Source: Lysobacterales bacterium (GTDB lineage Bacteria > Pseudomonadota > Gammaproteobacteria > Xanthomonadales > Rhodanobacteraceae). From it: 64,000 bases of DNA. The DNA is taken from contig JAFKMZ010000011.1 of assembly GCA_017305055.1 (NCBI GenBank), forward strand, positions 5,702 through 69,701. Direction: 5' to 3'. A program made the position numbers and the translations under genes. The notes beneath the pieces are model-generated. The model searched no databases, was not told the origin of the DNA, and worked only from the letters and a program-made list of their open reading frames with translations. Positions 20,964 to 28,871 of the stretch are shown here, one piece after another (within the stretch, counting starts at the first letter, position 1; every line of letters begins with the position of its first letter).

Positions 20964-21034
20964 CCGCTCCCGCGGGCGAGCCTGTTGCTCGTTTGTTGAT
21001 ATTGGATCAAGGGCTTTCGTCTGCCTTCGGCAGC

Positions 21035-21089
21035 CGAGTCACTTTCTCTTTGGTTACTTTCTCTCGGGCAAGCGAGAGAAAGTGACTCG
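21035..21089. repeat. Double-hairpin repeat between convergent genes
   Basis: A 15-bp perfect inverted repeat (21035-21049 / 21075-21089, CGAGTCACTTTCTCT and its complement) encloses an 11-bp perfect hairpin (21056-21066 / 21073-21083). The inner hairpin uses part of the same right arm, so the two structures exclude each other. The left arms are copies of ACTTTCTCT. It lies between the convergent hydrolase and octaprenyl synthase genes, where a bidirectional terminator would be useful. From memory, similar GAGTCACTTTCTCT repeats are common between genes in Xanthomonadales. Confidence 0.75.
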
Positions 21090-21123
21090 CGCGCCGGAGG
21101 CGCACGAAACGCTCTTGATGGGT

Positions 21124-22116
21124 TCAGTGGTCGCGCTGCACCGAGTAGTCGGCCAGCTGGGCCAGCGCCATGCGCTGGGGCGAGGCAGGGAGTGTGGCGA
21201 GTGCCTCATGCGCGGCCTGGGCGTGGCGTTCGGCGCAGGCCCGCGTACGCTCCAGCGCGTCCGAGGCGCGGATCATCGCCACGATCGGCGCCAGTCCTTC
21301 GCTGCCGCCATGCTGCACGGTGGCACGGATGCGCTCGGCCTGGACCGCATCGACCGCTTCCATGGCGTAGATCAGGGGCAAGGTGGGCTTGCCCTCGAAC
21401 AAGTCCTCGCCGATGTTCTTGCCCAGCGTACCGGCGTCGCTGACGTAGTCGAGAAGGTCGTCGGAGATCTGGAACGCGTAGCCCAGTTCCATGCCGTAGC
21501 GCCTGAGTGCGGCGACCTGGGTCTCCGGGACCTGGCCCAGCACTCCGCCCAGCTCGGTGGCGGCGGCAAACAGCACGGCGGTCTTGCGCTCGATGACCGA
21601 CAGGTAGGCTGCCTCGGACACATCGGCATTGCCGATATTCAGCAGCTGCAGCACTTCCCCGGCGGCAATGGTGTTGGTGGTGTCGGCCAGGATGCGCATG
21701 ATGCGCATGTCATCGAGTTCGACCATCAGCTGGAACGAGCGCGAATACAGGAAATCGCCGACCAGCACGCTGGCGGCGTTGCCCCACAGTGCATTGGCGG
21801 TCTTGCGTCCGCGACGCAGGTCCGAATCGTCCACCACGTCGTCGTGCAGCAGCGTGGAGGTGTGGATGAACTCGATGATGGCCGCCAGCTTGATGTGCTG
21901 CTCGCCGACGTAGCCTGCTGCGCCGGCGGCCAGCAGATGCAGCATCGGGCGCAGCCGTTTGCCGCCGCTGCCGACAATGTGGTTGGCGATCTGGTTGATG
22001 AGCACGACATCGGAACTGAGGCGCTCGCCGATCAGCCGGTCGACGCGCTGCATGTCGCCGGCGGCAAGCTCGCGCACCTGGGAAAAATCGGCTGGGCACA
22101 GAGTGTCGGCAGGCAT
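21124..22116 (-). CDS. ispB: Octaprenyl diphosphate synthase
   Basis: Trans-prenyltransferase that builds the C40 side chain of ubiquinone by adding isopentenyl units to farnesyl diphosphate. The 330-residue protein starts MPADTLCPADFSQVRELA. GGKRLRPML is at 51-59, the first aspartate-rich motif DDVVD at 92-96, and the second, DDLLD, at 219-223. Product length is inferred from similarity to the E. coli-type enzyme. Frame remains open 12 codons upstream without a good ribosome site. A perfect -10 box lies 36 bases upstream. Confidence 0.95.
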   Translation of the reverse strand: MPADTLCPADFSQVRELAAGDMQRVDRLIGERLSSDVVLINQIANHIVGSGGKRLRPMLHLLAAGAAGYVGEQHIKLAAIIEFIHTSTLLHDDVVDDSDLRRGRKTANALWGNAASVLVGDFLYSRSFQLMVELDDMRIMRILADTTNTIAAGEVLQLLNIGNADVSEAAYLSVIERKTAVLFAAATELGGVLGQVPETQVAALRRYGMELGYAFQISDDLLDYVSDAGTLGKNIGEDLFEGKPTLPLIYAMEAVDAVQAERIRATVQHGGSEGLAPIVAMIRASDALERTRACAERHAQAAHEALATLPASPQRMALAQLADYSVQRDH

Positions 22117-22151
22117 CACGATCGTGGGGCTTCCAGGGCGGCGTGGCGGCA

Positions 22152-22157
22152 ATTATA
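22152..22157 (-). promoter_or_regulatory. Candidate -10 box for ispB
   Basis: On the minus strand the hexamer reads TATAAT, a perfect sigma-70 -10 box, 36 bases before the ispB start in the shared ispB/transporter intergenic region. No clear -35 hexamer is seen at the right distance, so support is partial. Confidence 0.45.
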
Positions 22158-22224
22158 AGGGGTGCGCGGCATTGCGCCGCGTACGTCCGCCACGGCACCA
22201 CGGCCTGGTTGTGGGTGCGCGCCG

Positions 22225-22230
22225 TATAAT
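22225..22230 (+). promoter_or_regulatory. Candidate -10 box for the YajR-like transporter gene
   Basis: Perfect TATAAT, 35 bases before the GTG start of the transporter and back to back with the ispB box on the other strand. No convincing -35 lies 16-18 bases upstream. In DNA this GC-rich, two perfect -10 hexamers in one short divergent spacer are unlikely to be chance. Confidence 0.45.
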
Positions 22231-22264
22231 TCGCCGCGATGCAGCCTTCCAACCGTCGCCGTCG

Positions 22265-23467
22265 GTGAGCAAACTCACGCCCCTGGAATTGCGCAGCGCG
22301 CTGACCCTGGCCTGCGTGATCAGCCTGCGACTGTTCGGCTTGTTCCTGATCATGCCGGTGTTTTCGCTGTACGCGAAAGCCATGCCGGGTGCCACCGCGT
22401 TCATGATCGGCTTCGCCTTGGGCGTCTACGGCCTGGGTCAGATCGTGCTGCAGATTCCCCTCGGCCTGTTGTCCGACCGTATCGGCCGCAAGCCGGCCAT
22501 CACGCTCGGCCTGGTGTTGTTTGCCATCGGCGGTGTCATCGCCGCCATGGCGCACAGCCTGACCGGCATTGCCATCGGCAGGGCGGTGCAGGGCATGGGT
22601 GCGGTGGCGGGTGCCGGCATCGCACTGGCCGCCGACCTCACCGCGGACGAGAACCGTGGCAAGGTGATGGGCATCATCGGCGTATCGATCGGGGCTGCGT
22701 TCCTGCTGGCGCTGGTCCTTGGCCCGCCACTGGAGGCGATCCGCGGCTTGCCCGGCTTGTTTGCGGCCACCTCGATCCTGGCCCTGCTGTCGTTGTTGCT
22801 GCTGTGGCTGATCGTCCCGACCCCGGTCCAGGCCCGCGCGCCGGCGGCAGCAGGTGTGGCCCAGGTGCTGGAGATGCTGGCCGACCGGCGCCTGTTGGTG
22901 TTGAACGGTTCGGTGTTTTTCCTGCACGCGATGCTGACCGCGAGTTTCGTCGGTTTGCCACTGGTGCTGGCCGGCAGCCTGCACCTGCCGGTCAATCGGC
23001 ACTGGGAACTGTATTTGCCGGTGATGCTCCTGGCAGCGCTGGTGATGGGCGGCAGCCTGCGGCACATGCGCGAGGTGGCGCAGAGCCTGCGCGTGGTCAT
23101 GGTCTGCGTGGTGGCGATGGGGCTGGCGCTGCTGGGTTTTGCGTTGTCCGGCACGCATCTGCTGGTGTTCGGGTTGCTGGCGGCCGTATTCTTTTCCGGA
23201 TTCAACCTGCTGGAGGCGGCCCTGCCCAGCCTGGTGTCGCGCCTGGCACCCTTGCACTTGCGCGGCGCGGCGCTCGGGGCATACTCGACCAGCCAGTTTG
23301 CCGGCGCGTTCGTCGGTGGGACCCTGGGCGGCATCGCGCTGGGCCGCTTTGGTCCGCACGGGATTTTCGCCGGCGCCGCCGTACTCACCTTGCTGTGGCT
23401 GCCGCTGCTGGTGAGCGGCTCGCGGCGCATCGTGGACGGAAGCCTGATGGCAGACGCATCGGCCTGA
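22265..23467 (+). CDS. MFS transporter, YajR-like
   Basis: Twelve-helix major facilitator of 400 residues starting at a GTG (VSKLTPLELRSALTLACV). Motif A appears as GLLSDRIGRKP between helices 2 and 3. The region ALGVYGLGQIVLQIPLGLLSD and the following helices closely resemble E. coli YajR, but the C-terminal cytoplasmic YAM domain of YajR is missing. The substrate is unknown; drug/proton antiport is a common default for the group. It sits upstream of ssb, as MFS genes do in several gammaproteobacteria. Confidence 0.88.
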   Translation: MSKLTPLELRSALTLACVISLRLFGLFLIMPVFSLYAKAMPGATAFMIGFALGVYGLGQIVLQIPLGLLSDRIGRKPAITLGLVLFAIGGVIAAMAHSLTGIAIGRAVQGMGAVAGAGIALAADLTADENRGKVMGIIGVSIGAAFLLALVLGPPLEAIRGLPGLFAATSILALLSLLLLWLIVPTPVQARAPAAAGVAQVLEMLADRRLLVLNGSVFFLHAMLTASFVGLPLVLAGSLHLPVNRHWELYLPVMLLAALVMGGSLRHMREVAQSLRVVMVCVVAMGLALLGFALSGTHLLVFGLLAAVFFSGFNLLEAALPSLVSRLAPLHLRGAALGAYSTSQFAGAFVGGTLGGIALGRFGPHGIFAGAAVLTLLWLPLLVSGSRRIVDGSLMADASA

Positions 23468-23529
23468 CCGGTGCGCCCGGTACGATGGGCGATCGGTATC
23501 CGGTACCCGCTCGAGCTGAGGCACTCTGC

Positions 23530-24519
23530 ATGGCGCACGAGATCTTTGTCCTGCTTGGCGAGTATGGCCTGCTGCTGGTGTTCCTCAACGTGCTGGTGAC
23601 CCAGCTCGGCATGCCGCTGCCGGCGGTTCCCACCCTGGTGGTGGCTGGCGCGCTGACGGCCAGCGGGCAACTGGTCCTGCCGGCGGTGCTGCTGGTCGCA
23701 CTGCTGGCCTGCCTGATTGGCGACACCCTGTGGTACGGCGCCGGCCGGCGCTACGGCGGCCACGTCATGCGGGCCCTGTGCCGCATCTCGCTCTCGCCGG
23801 ATTCGTGCGTGCATCGCTCGGAGCTGCAGTTCCAGCGCTGGCGCGGCGGAGTGCTGTTGATCGCCAAGTTCGTGCCTGGCCTGTCCACCGTGGCTCCGCC
23901 GCTGGTGGGGGCCATGGGCCTCGGCTTCCTGTCCTTCATTGTCTTCGACGGCATCGGCTCCGTGCTTTGGGCCGGCGTCGCCGTGGTTCTCGGCAGCGCC
24001 TTCGCGGCCCAGCTGGACATGCTGCTCGGCATGCTGGCCGACGCCGGTGCGCTCGCGCTCGAGCTGTTGCTCGGCCTGTTGGCCCTGTACATCCTCGTGC
24101 GCTGGTGGCAGCGCCACCATTTGCTGGCCGCACTGCGCATGCCGCGTATCGCGCCGGCGGAGCTGAACCTGGCGCTGACCCAGGGGCAGGCACCGCTGGT
24201 GCTGGACGTGCGCTCGGTGCCGGCACGCGCGCTCGACCGCCGCGTGCTCCCCGGAGCCCTGCTTGCCGACGGGCAGGACCAGGCCATGGACAAGCTCCTG
24301 CGCGGCGTCGTCCCCGATCGCGAGCTGGTCCTGTATTGCAACTGCCCGCACGAGGCGACCGCTGCCAAGGCGGCCAAGGCGCTCAAGGCCCGTGGCTATC
24401 GGCATGTGCGGCCACTGGCCGGCGGCCTGGATGCCTGGGCAGCTGCGGGGTATGCGGTCGAGTGGTTGCCGGAGTTGCCGGCTGCCAAGGCTGCCGAGGT
24501 TCCTGCCGCAAGGGCCTGA
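23530..24519 (+). CDS. DedA-family membrane protein fused to a rhodanese domain
   Basis: A 329-residue two-part protein. Residues 1-190 are a DedA/SNARE-associated (VTT) membrane domain with four to five hydrophobic helices and the family motif FQRWRGGVLLIAKFVPGLST at 101-120. DedA proteins belong to a family now linked to lipid flipping, such as undecaprenyl-phosphate recycling, and to membrane-potential homeostasis. Residues 207-313 form a cytoplasmic rhodanese domain (LVLDVRS at 223-229) with the active-site loop starting at C270 in LYCNCPHEATAAK. Two cysteines (C270, C272) lie in the loop. The joint role is unknown. Similar fusions occur in other proteobacteria. Confidence 0.88.
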   Translation: MAHEIFVLLGEYGLLLVFLNVLVTQLGMPLPAVPTLVVAGALTASGQLVLPAVLLVALLACLIGDTLWYGAGRRYGGHVMRALCRISLSPDSCVHRSELQFQRWRGGVLLIAKFVPGLSTVAPPLVGAMGLGFLSFIVFDGIGSVLWAGVAVVLGSAFAAQLDMLLGMLADAGALALELLLGLLALYILVRWWQRHHLLAALRMPRIAPAELNLALTQGQAPLVLDVRSVPARALDRRVLPGALLADGQDQAMDKLLRGVVPDRELVLYCNCPHEATAAKAAKALKARGYRHVRPLAGGLDAWAAAGYAVEWLPELPAAKAAEVPAARA

Positions 24520-24702
24520 GTACCGTTGGCCTGCGCCGCGTACCGCTGCCACGGCGCAGGCGCCGGCAGTGGCGGGTGGCGCCGACCCACGGCCACGTCG
24601 GCGTGGCGCGGTGGCATCGAAGCCGTCGGCAGCTATCATGGACAACCAGCTCCATCACCCTGGTCACGGCACTGCCCGCGGCCGGCACGACGAGGACATC
24701 CC

Positions 24703-25212
24703 ATGGCACGCGGCGTCAACAAAGTCATCCTTATCGGCAATCTCGGTGCCGACCCGGAAATGCGCTACACGACCAGCGGCTCGGCAATCTGCACCTTCAA
24801 CCTGGCCACCAGCGAGTCGTGGACCGACAAGCAGACCAACGAGAAGCAGGAACGCACCGAGTGGCACCGCGTGAAGATCTTCGGGCGCCTGGCGGAGATC
24901 GCCAACGAGTACCTGAAGAAGGGGCGTCAGGTCTACATCGAGGGCTCCATCCGCACCGACAAGTTCACCGGCAAGGACGGGGTGGAGAAATACTTCACCG
25001 ACATCATTGCCAACAACATGCAGCTGCTCGGCAGCGGCGGCGAAAGTGGCGGCGGTGGTGGCGGCAATTACCAGCGCAGCCAGGGCGGCTCCGGCGGCCC
25101 GCGCCAGGGCGGCGGCAACCGTGGGACCCAGCGCGGCGGTGATCCGGGGAACGTCCCCGGCGGCGGGTCGCCAGCCGACGACGGCTTCACTGACGACGAG
25201 ATTCCGTTCTAG
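24703..25212 (+). CDS. ssb: Single-stranded DNA-binding protein
   Basis: Tetrameric protein that coats single-stranded DNA in replication, repair and recombination. The 169-residue protein has an OB-fold at about residues 4-108 ([44 protein letters not shown]), a Gly/Gln/Asn-rich disordered linker at about 110-160, and the acidic tip DDEIPF that recruits partner proteins. The ATG at 24703 gives the normal [15 protein letters not shown] start. The gene is separated from the DedA fusion by 183 bases, so it probably has its own promoter. Confidence 0.98.
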   Translation: MARGVNKVILIGNLGADPEMRYTTSGSAICTFNLATSESWTDKQTNEKQERTEWHRVKIFGRLAEIANEYLKKGRQVYIEGSIRTDKFTGKDGVEKYFTDIIANNMQLLGSGGESGGGGGGNYQRSQGGSGGPRQGGGNRGTQRGGDPGNVPGGGSPADDGFTDDEIPF

Positions 25213-25250
25213 GGCAGGTGCCGAATTCTGCATGCCCGCGGTCCCGACGC

Positions 25251-25271
25251 CATCACCGCGGCACGGTGATG
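25251..25271 (+). terminator. Hairpin downstream of ssb
   Basis: Perfect 8-bp inverted repeat CATCACCG / CGGTGATG with a 5-base loop, 38 bases after the ssb stop, followed by ATGTCTTTG. The trailing T-run is weak, so it may act as a poor intrinsic terminator or a 3' stabilising structure. Confidence 0.35.
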
Positions 25272-25442
25272 ATGTCTTTGCCGTGGCCAATGCCCAGTCA
25301 AGGGCCGATGCGCGGGCAAACGGCGGCATCTTCAAGTGGCCGTGGCTGAGCGCGCCTGGTGCGGCCTTCATGTCTTGTGCACGGTTTGTTCATCCCTACA
25401 AGCCATGCTTACCTCCCAGACATCACGAACGAGGAGGTACCC

Positions 25443-26042
25443 ATGCGTCGAATCCTGCCCAGCGCAACGATCTGCGCGCTTGTCCTGGCGCTTGCCGGCT
25501 GTGGTCAGGCCAACGATGCGGTGCAGAGTACCGCGCAGCCCGTTGTGGCGCCGGCCGCGGCGGCAACCGTGGCACGTCGCGCCGGGATGACCGATACGGA
25601 CCGGGCGTTCATTGCCGCGGCAACGGGTGACAACGCGTTCCTGGATGCGCTCGGCCACATGGCGCTGGAGAAGTCTTCGACCGATGAGATGCATGCGCTG
25701 GCGCAGCGCATGGTCGAGGACCATGCACGCATGGGTGGCGAGCTGGCGTCCTTCACGGAGATCCTCGGTACCGGCCAGGCCCCGCCAAGCATGCCGGCGG
25801 ATCAGGCGCTGCAGCTGCGCAACCACCTGGCGCCGCTGCAGGGCGATGCATTCCGCAACGCGTTCGTCGACGTCGCCATCCGCGAGCATCATCTCGTCGT
25901 GGCGTTGTTTGCCGGTGAGGCCAAGAATGGTCACGACAAGGCGTTGCGGAGCTTTGCGCGCAGGGAATTGCCGGCCTTGCGTGAGCACCTGGCGATGGTC
26001 CAGGCGATGCTGGCGGCGGGAGGTTCCGCGCCACAGGGCTGA
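25443..26042 (+). CDS. DUF4142 lipoprotein
   Basis: A 199-residue predicted lipoprotein with a short signal ending in the lipobox LAGC (cysteine at residue 20). The mature part is the helical DUF4142 domain (FIAAATGDNAFLDALGHMALEKS, MVEDHARMGGELASF), a ferritin-like fold whose members are often annotated as outer-membrane or stress-associated proteins of unknown activity. A near-perfect ribosome site (AGGAGGT) precedes the ATG, implying strong translation. A 230-base gap separates it from ssb, so it likely has its own promoter. Confidence 0.85.
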   Translation: MRRILPSATICALVLALAGCGQANDAVQSTAQPVVAPAAAATVARRAGMTDTDRAFIAAATGDNAFLDALGHMALEKSSTDEMHALAQRMVEDHARMGGELASFTEILGTGQAPPSMPADQALQLRNHLAPLQGDAFRNAFVDVAIREHHLVVALFAGEAKNGHDKALRSFARRELPALREHLAMVQAMLAAGGSAPQG

Positions 26043-26138
26043 AGCCATCGTGGGCGTCGCCGCCGGATTGACACATTTTTTGCGTGCCGGATGCCAAGCT
26101 GGCTGCCACCACCGGGAACCCTGGCAAAGGGCATCGCC

Positions 26139-26354
26139 ATGGAGCAGAAAACCTATTTCGTGCGTGGCGTGCTGAATGGGCGCCGGCAGCCCGACGAGAA
26201 TTTCACCTCGGAGCTGCACGCACGCCGGCGCGCGGCCCATCTCGGCACCAGCTACGACTCGGTGGTGGTGGATCTGGATAGGAGCCGCCCGTGGGCTGAC
26301 TGGTGGGCGGCAGTGAGGTCGCGCCTGCGTGGCCGTGGCCCCGGTCACGGCTGA
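26139..26354 (+). CDS. Small hypothetical protein
   Basis: A 71-residue open frame starting MEQKTYFVRGVLNG, with an AAAGGG ribosome-like site 12 bases upstream. The product is basic and has no membrane segment or signal; it contains HARRRAAHLGTSYDSVVVDLDRSRPW. I do not recognise it. Codon choice is GC-rich at third positions, as expected of a real gene here, but the frame is short enough to be chance. It lies between the DUF4142 gene and the histidine kinase and could be the first gene of that unit, though a 225-base gap follows. Confidence 0.45.
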   Translation: MEQKTYFVRGVLNGRRQPDENFTSELHARRRAAHLGTSYDSVVVDLDRSRPWADWWAAVRSRLRGRGPGHG

Positions 26355-26579
26355 ACCCGTGCTCTCCTGACGGGGACCGCCCCGCCAACCGCGCCCATAG
26401 GCAGGTGAACCGTGCGCTCGCGGCGAGGCCGCAGCGCATTGGAGCCGGCAACCGCGATGCCTGGCGTGGTCGGTTGCGCGTACTCATGCAGGGCTGGTGC
26501 TGTGCCGGGCGCGTCGGGCATCATGCGGGAATGTGCCGCGGCGCGGATGGCACGGCGGAGGTGGTCGGGTGCGGAAGTC

Positions 26580-28361
26580 ATGAATTGGGTCGGGGTGCTG
26601 CGTTGGCGGACGGTCGGCCTGTTGCTGGCGGTCGTGGTCATCGTGGGCCTGCCGTATCTGGTCGTCACCGTCAATGCACGCGCCACGCGCCACGCGAGCG
26701 CCTGGGTCAACCACTCGCTCGCGGTCAAGGCCATGGCCTACCGAGCGGCCTACGTCGTGCATGACAGCGAATCGGCGCTGTACCGTGCGCTGATCGGCGA
26801 CGCCAATGCGCATACGCGCGAGCGCATCGAGCGCTATGCGCGGGAGGGCTCGGAATTGGCATCCCAGCTGGCTGCCATGACCCGCGACAATCCCGACCAG
26901 CAGCTCCTGGTCGGGTCGCTGGAAAAGAGTGTCAATGGCCGCGTCACCCTGCTGGGCCAGGCTGCCGCGAGGCTCGGGGCAGGCGATGTCGTGGGGGCAC
27001 GCAACTCATTGCGCGACGCCGAGGACCTGTTTCCGATCGATGAAACCCTCATCGCCATCGTGGGCAACGAGGATGACTTGCTGGCCCGGCGCCAGGCCGC
27101 GGCCGAACGCTCCGTCGCTGCCGGTCGCGTGGTGTCGGCGGTCACGGCCCTGGCCCAGCTGGTGCTGCTGGCACTGATCATCATCATGACCGAGCGCCAG
27201 ATTGGCCGTCGGCGGCGGGCCGAGAGCCGTGAGAGCCACGCCGTGCAGCGCTCGCGGCTGATCCTGCAGGTGGTCCGCGAACCGATCGGGTTGTTCGATG
27301 CGGAATTGCGCAGCCTGCTGGTGAATCCAGCCTTTGCCAGGATGTACGGCGTCGACGCCAACCGGCACCGGCAGGAACTGGCCGGAATGGGTGGCGGGGC
27401 ATGGGACAACGATGTGCTGCTGCAGCGCCTGCGCGAGGTGTTGCTGCAAGGGCGCGAGCTGTGGGACTACGAGATGACGCAATCCACGGCCGATGGCATG
27501 ACCCGGCGAGTCGTGCTCAACGCCCAGCGCCTGCAGCAGGAGACTGGTGACGAGCCGTCGCTGGTGCTCACAGTCAGCGACATCACGGCGCGGGCCATGG
27601 CCGAGCGGCAGATGAGCGAGCTCAACCGCCAATTGGAGGGCAAGGTCGCGCAGGTGTCGGACGTCAACCGCGAGCTGGAGGCGTTCAGCTATTCCGTATC
27701 GCACGACCTGCGTGCACCGCTGCGCCACATCGCTGGATTCTCGCAGAAGCTGCAGCAGCATCTGGGCGACACTGCCGACGAGAAGGCGCGCCATTACATC
27801 GAAGTCGTCTCCGCGGCGGCGCAGCGCATGGCCCAGCTGATCGACGACCTGCTGGTGTTCTCGCGCCTGGGGCGTGGCGCGTTGCGCCTGCAGGGCGTGG
27901 ACATGCAATCGTTAGTGGAGGAAGCCCGTGACCTGGCCGTTGCCGGGGTACCCGATCGGCGCATCGTGTGGAACATCGCGCCCCTGCCGATGGTGATTGG
28001 AGATGAAAACATGCTGCGCACCGTGTGGCAGAACCTGATCGGCAACGCGGTGAAGTACACCGGCAAGCGCGAGGCCGCCCGCATTGACGTCAGCGTGAAG
28101 CGCAGTGCGGACAATGGCTACGAGTTCACCGTCTCGGACAATGGTGCCGGCTTCGACATGCAGTACGCAGACAAATTGTTTGGCGTCTTCCAGCGACTGC
28201 ACCGCGCCGCCGAGTTCCCAGGCAACGGTATCGGTTTGGCGAATGTTCGTCGTATCATCGCCAGGCACGGCGGCAGCGTCTGGGCCGAGGGTGAGCCGGG
28301 CCAAGGTGCACACTTCCACTTCTCCCTGCCGGCCACGGATGTGGCTGGCGCATCCGGCTGA
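26580..28361 (+). CDS. CHASE3-like sensor histidine kinase
   Basis: Membrane sensor kinase of 593 residues. A membrane helix at about 11-31 is followed by a periplasmic helical region (35-185) resembling a diverged CHASE3 domain (AWVNHSLAV, then DSESALYRALIGD where CHASE3 has DAETGQRGYLLTG). A second helix is at 187-203 and a PAS-like domain at about 225-345. The HisKA domain has the phospho-acceptor H375 in YSVSHDLRAPLRHIAGFS, followed by HATPase_c with N-box QNLIGNAVKY at about 484-493 and G-box SDNGAGFD at 519-526. The catalytic part is of the phytochrome-like type that often pairs with a lone receiver, and one follows 9 bases downstream. ATG 26580 has GGAAG upstream; other in-frame ATGs exist further up. 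Confidence 0.88.
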   Translation: MNWVGVLRWRTVGLLLAVVVIVGLPYLVVTVNARATRHASAWVNHSLAVKAMAYRAAYVVHDSESALYRALIGDANAHTRERIERYAREGSELASQLAAMTRDNPDQQLLVGSLEKSVNGRVTLLGQAAARLGAGDVVGARNSLRDAEDLFPIDETLIAIVGNEDDLLARRQAAAERSVAAGRVVSAVTALAQLVLLALIIIMTERQIGRRRRAESRESHAVQRSRLILQVVREPIGLFDAELRSLLVNPAFARMYGVDANRHRQELAGMGGGAWDNDVLLQRLREVLLQGRELWDYEMTQSTADGMTRRVVLNAQRLQQETGDEPSLVLTVSDITARAMAERQMSELNRQLEGKVAQVSDVNRELEAFSYSVSHDLRAPLRHIAGFSQKLQQHLGDTADEKARHYIEVVSAAAQRMAQLIDDLLVFSRLGRGALRLQGVDMQSLVEEARDLAVAGVPDRRIVWNIAPLPMVIGDENMLRTVWQNLIGNAVKYTGKREAARIDVSVKRSADNGYEFTVSDNGAGFDMQYADKLFGVFQRLHRAAEFPGNGIGLANVRRIIARHGGSVWAEGEPGQGAHFHFSLPATDVAGASG

Positions 28362-28370
28362 GAGCAATCC

Positions 28371-28817
28371 ATGAACAAGCGTGACCTGCGTCCCATCCTG
28401 CTGGTCGAGGACAGCCAAGCAGACGCGGAGATGACCATGGATGCGCTGGCCGACGCACACCTGGCCAACCCCGTGGTGCATGTCGAGGACGGCGTGGACT
28501 GCCTGGATTACCTGCAAGGGCGCGGCGCCTGGGCCGATCGCGGGCACATCGACCCGGTGGTGGTGCTGCTGGACATCAAGATGCCGCGCATGGACGGGCT
28601 GGAGGTACTCAAGCGCATGCGTCAGGACGAGCACCTGCGGCACATACCGGTGGTGATCCTGTCTTCGTCGCGCGAGGAGAGCGACCTGGCGCGGGGCTGG
28701 GATCTGGGCGTCAATGCCTACGTGATCAAGCCGGTGGACGTGGAGCAGTTTTTCGCCGCCGTGCGTGCGCTTGGACGTTTCTGGGCCGTGTTCAACCAGC
28801 CGGCCGACTCCGATTGA
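28371..28817 (+). CDS. Single-domain response regulator (Rcp1-like)
   Basis: Cytoplasmic receiver with no output domain, 148 residues. The acidic pair E13-D14 in LLVEDSQADAE, phospho-acceptor D68 in VVLLDIKMPRMDG, switch serine S98 and lysine K120 in VIKPVD are all present, so it should be phosphorylatable. This type, with the VEDG and KMPRMDG features, normally accepts phosphate from phytochrome-like kinases such as the one encoded 9 bases upstream. With no DNA-binding domain it must act by protein contact, possibly passing phosphate on to the hybrid protein encoded next. Confidence 0.93.
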   Translation: MNKRDLRPILLVEDSQADAEMTMDALADAHLANPVVHVEDGVDCLDYLQGRGAWADRGHIDPVVVLLDIKMPRMDGLEVLKRMRQDEHLRHIPVVILSSSREESDLARGWDLGVNAYVIKPVDVEQFFAAVRALGRFWAVFNQPADSD

Positions 28818-28871
28818 GGCATGCTGCGCGGGCCGGCGCTGCTGCTGCCCGATTGCGGGTTAGGTGAGGCG

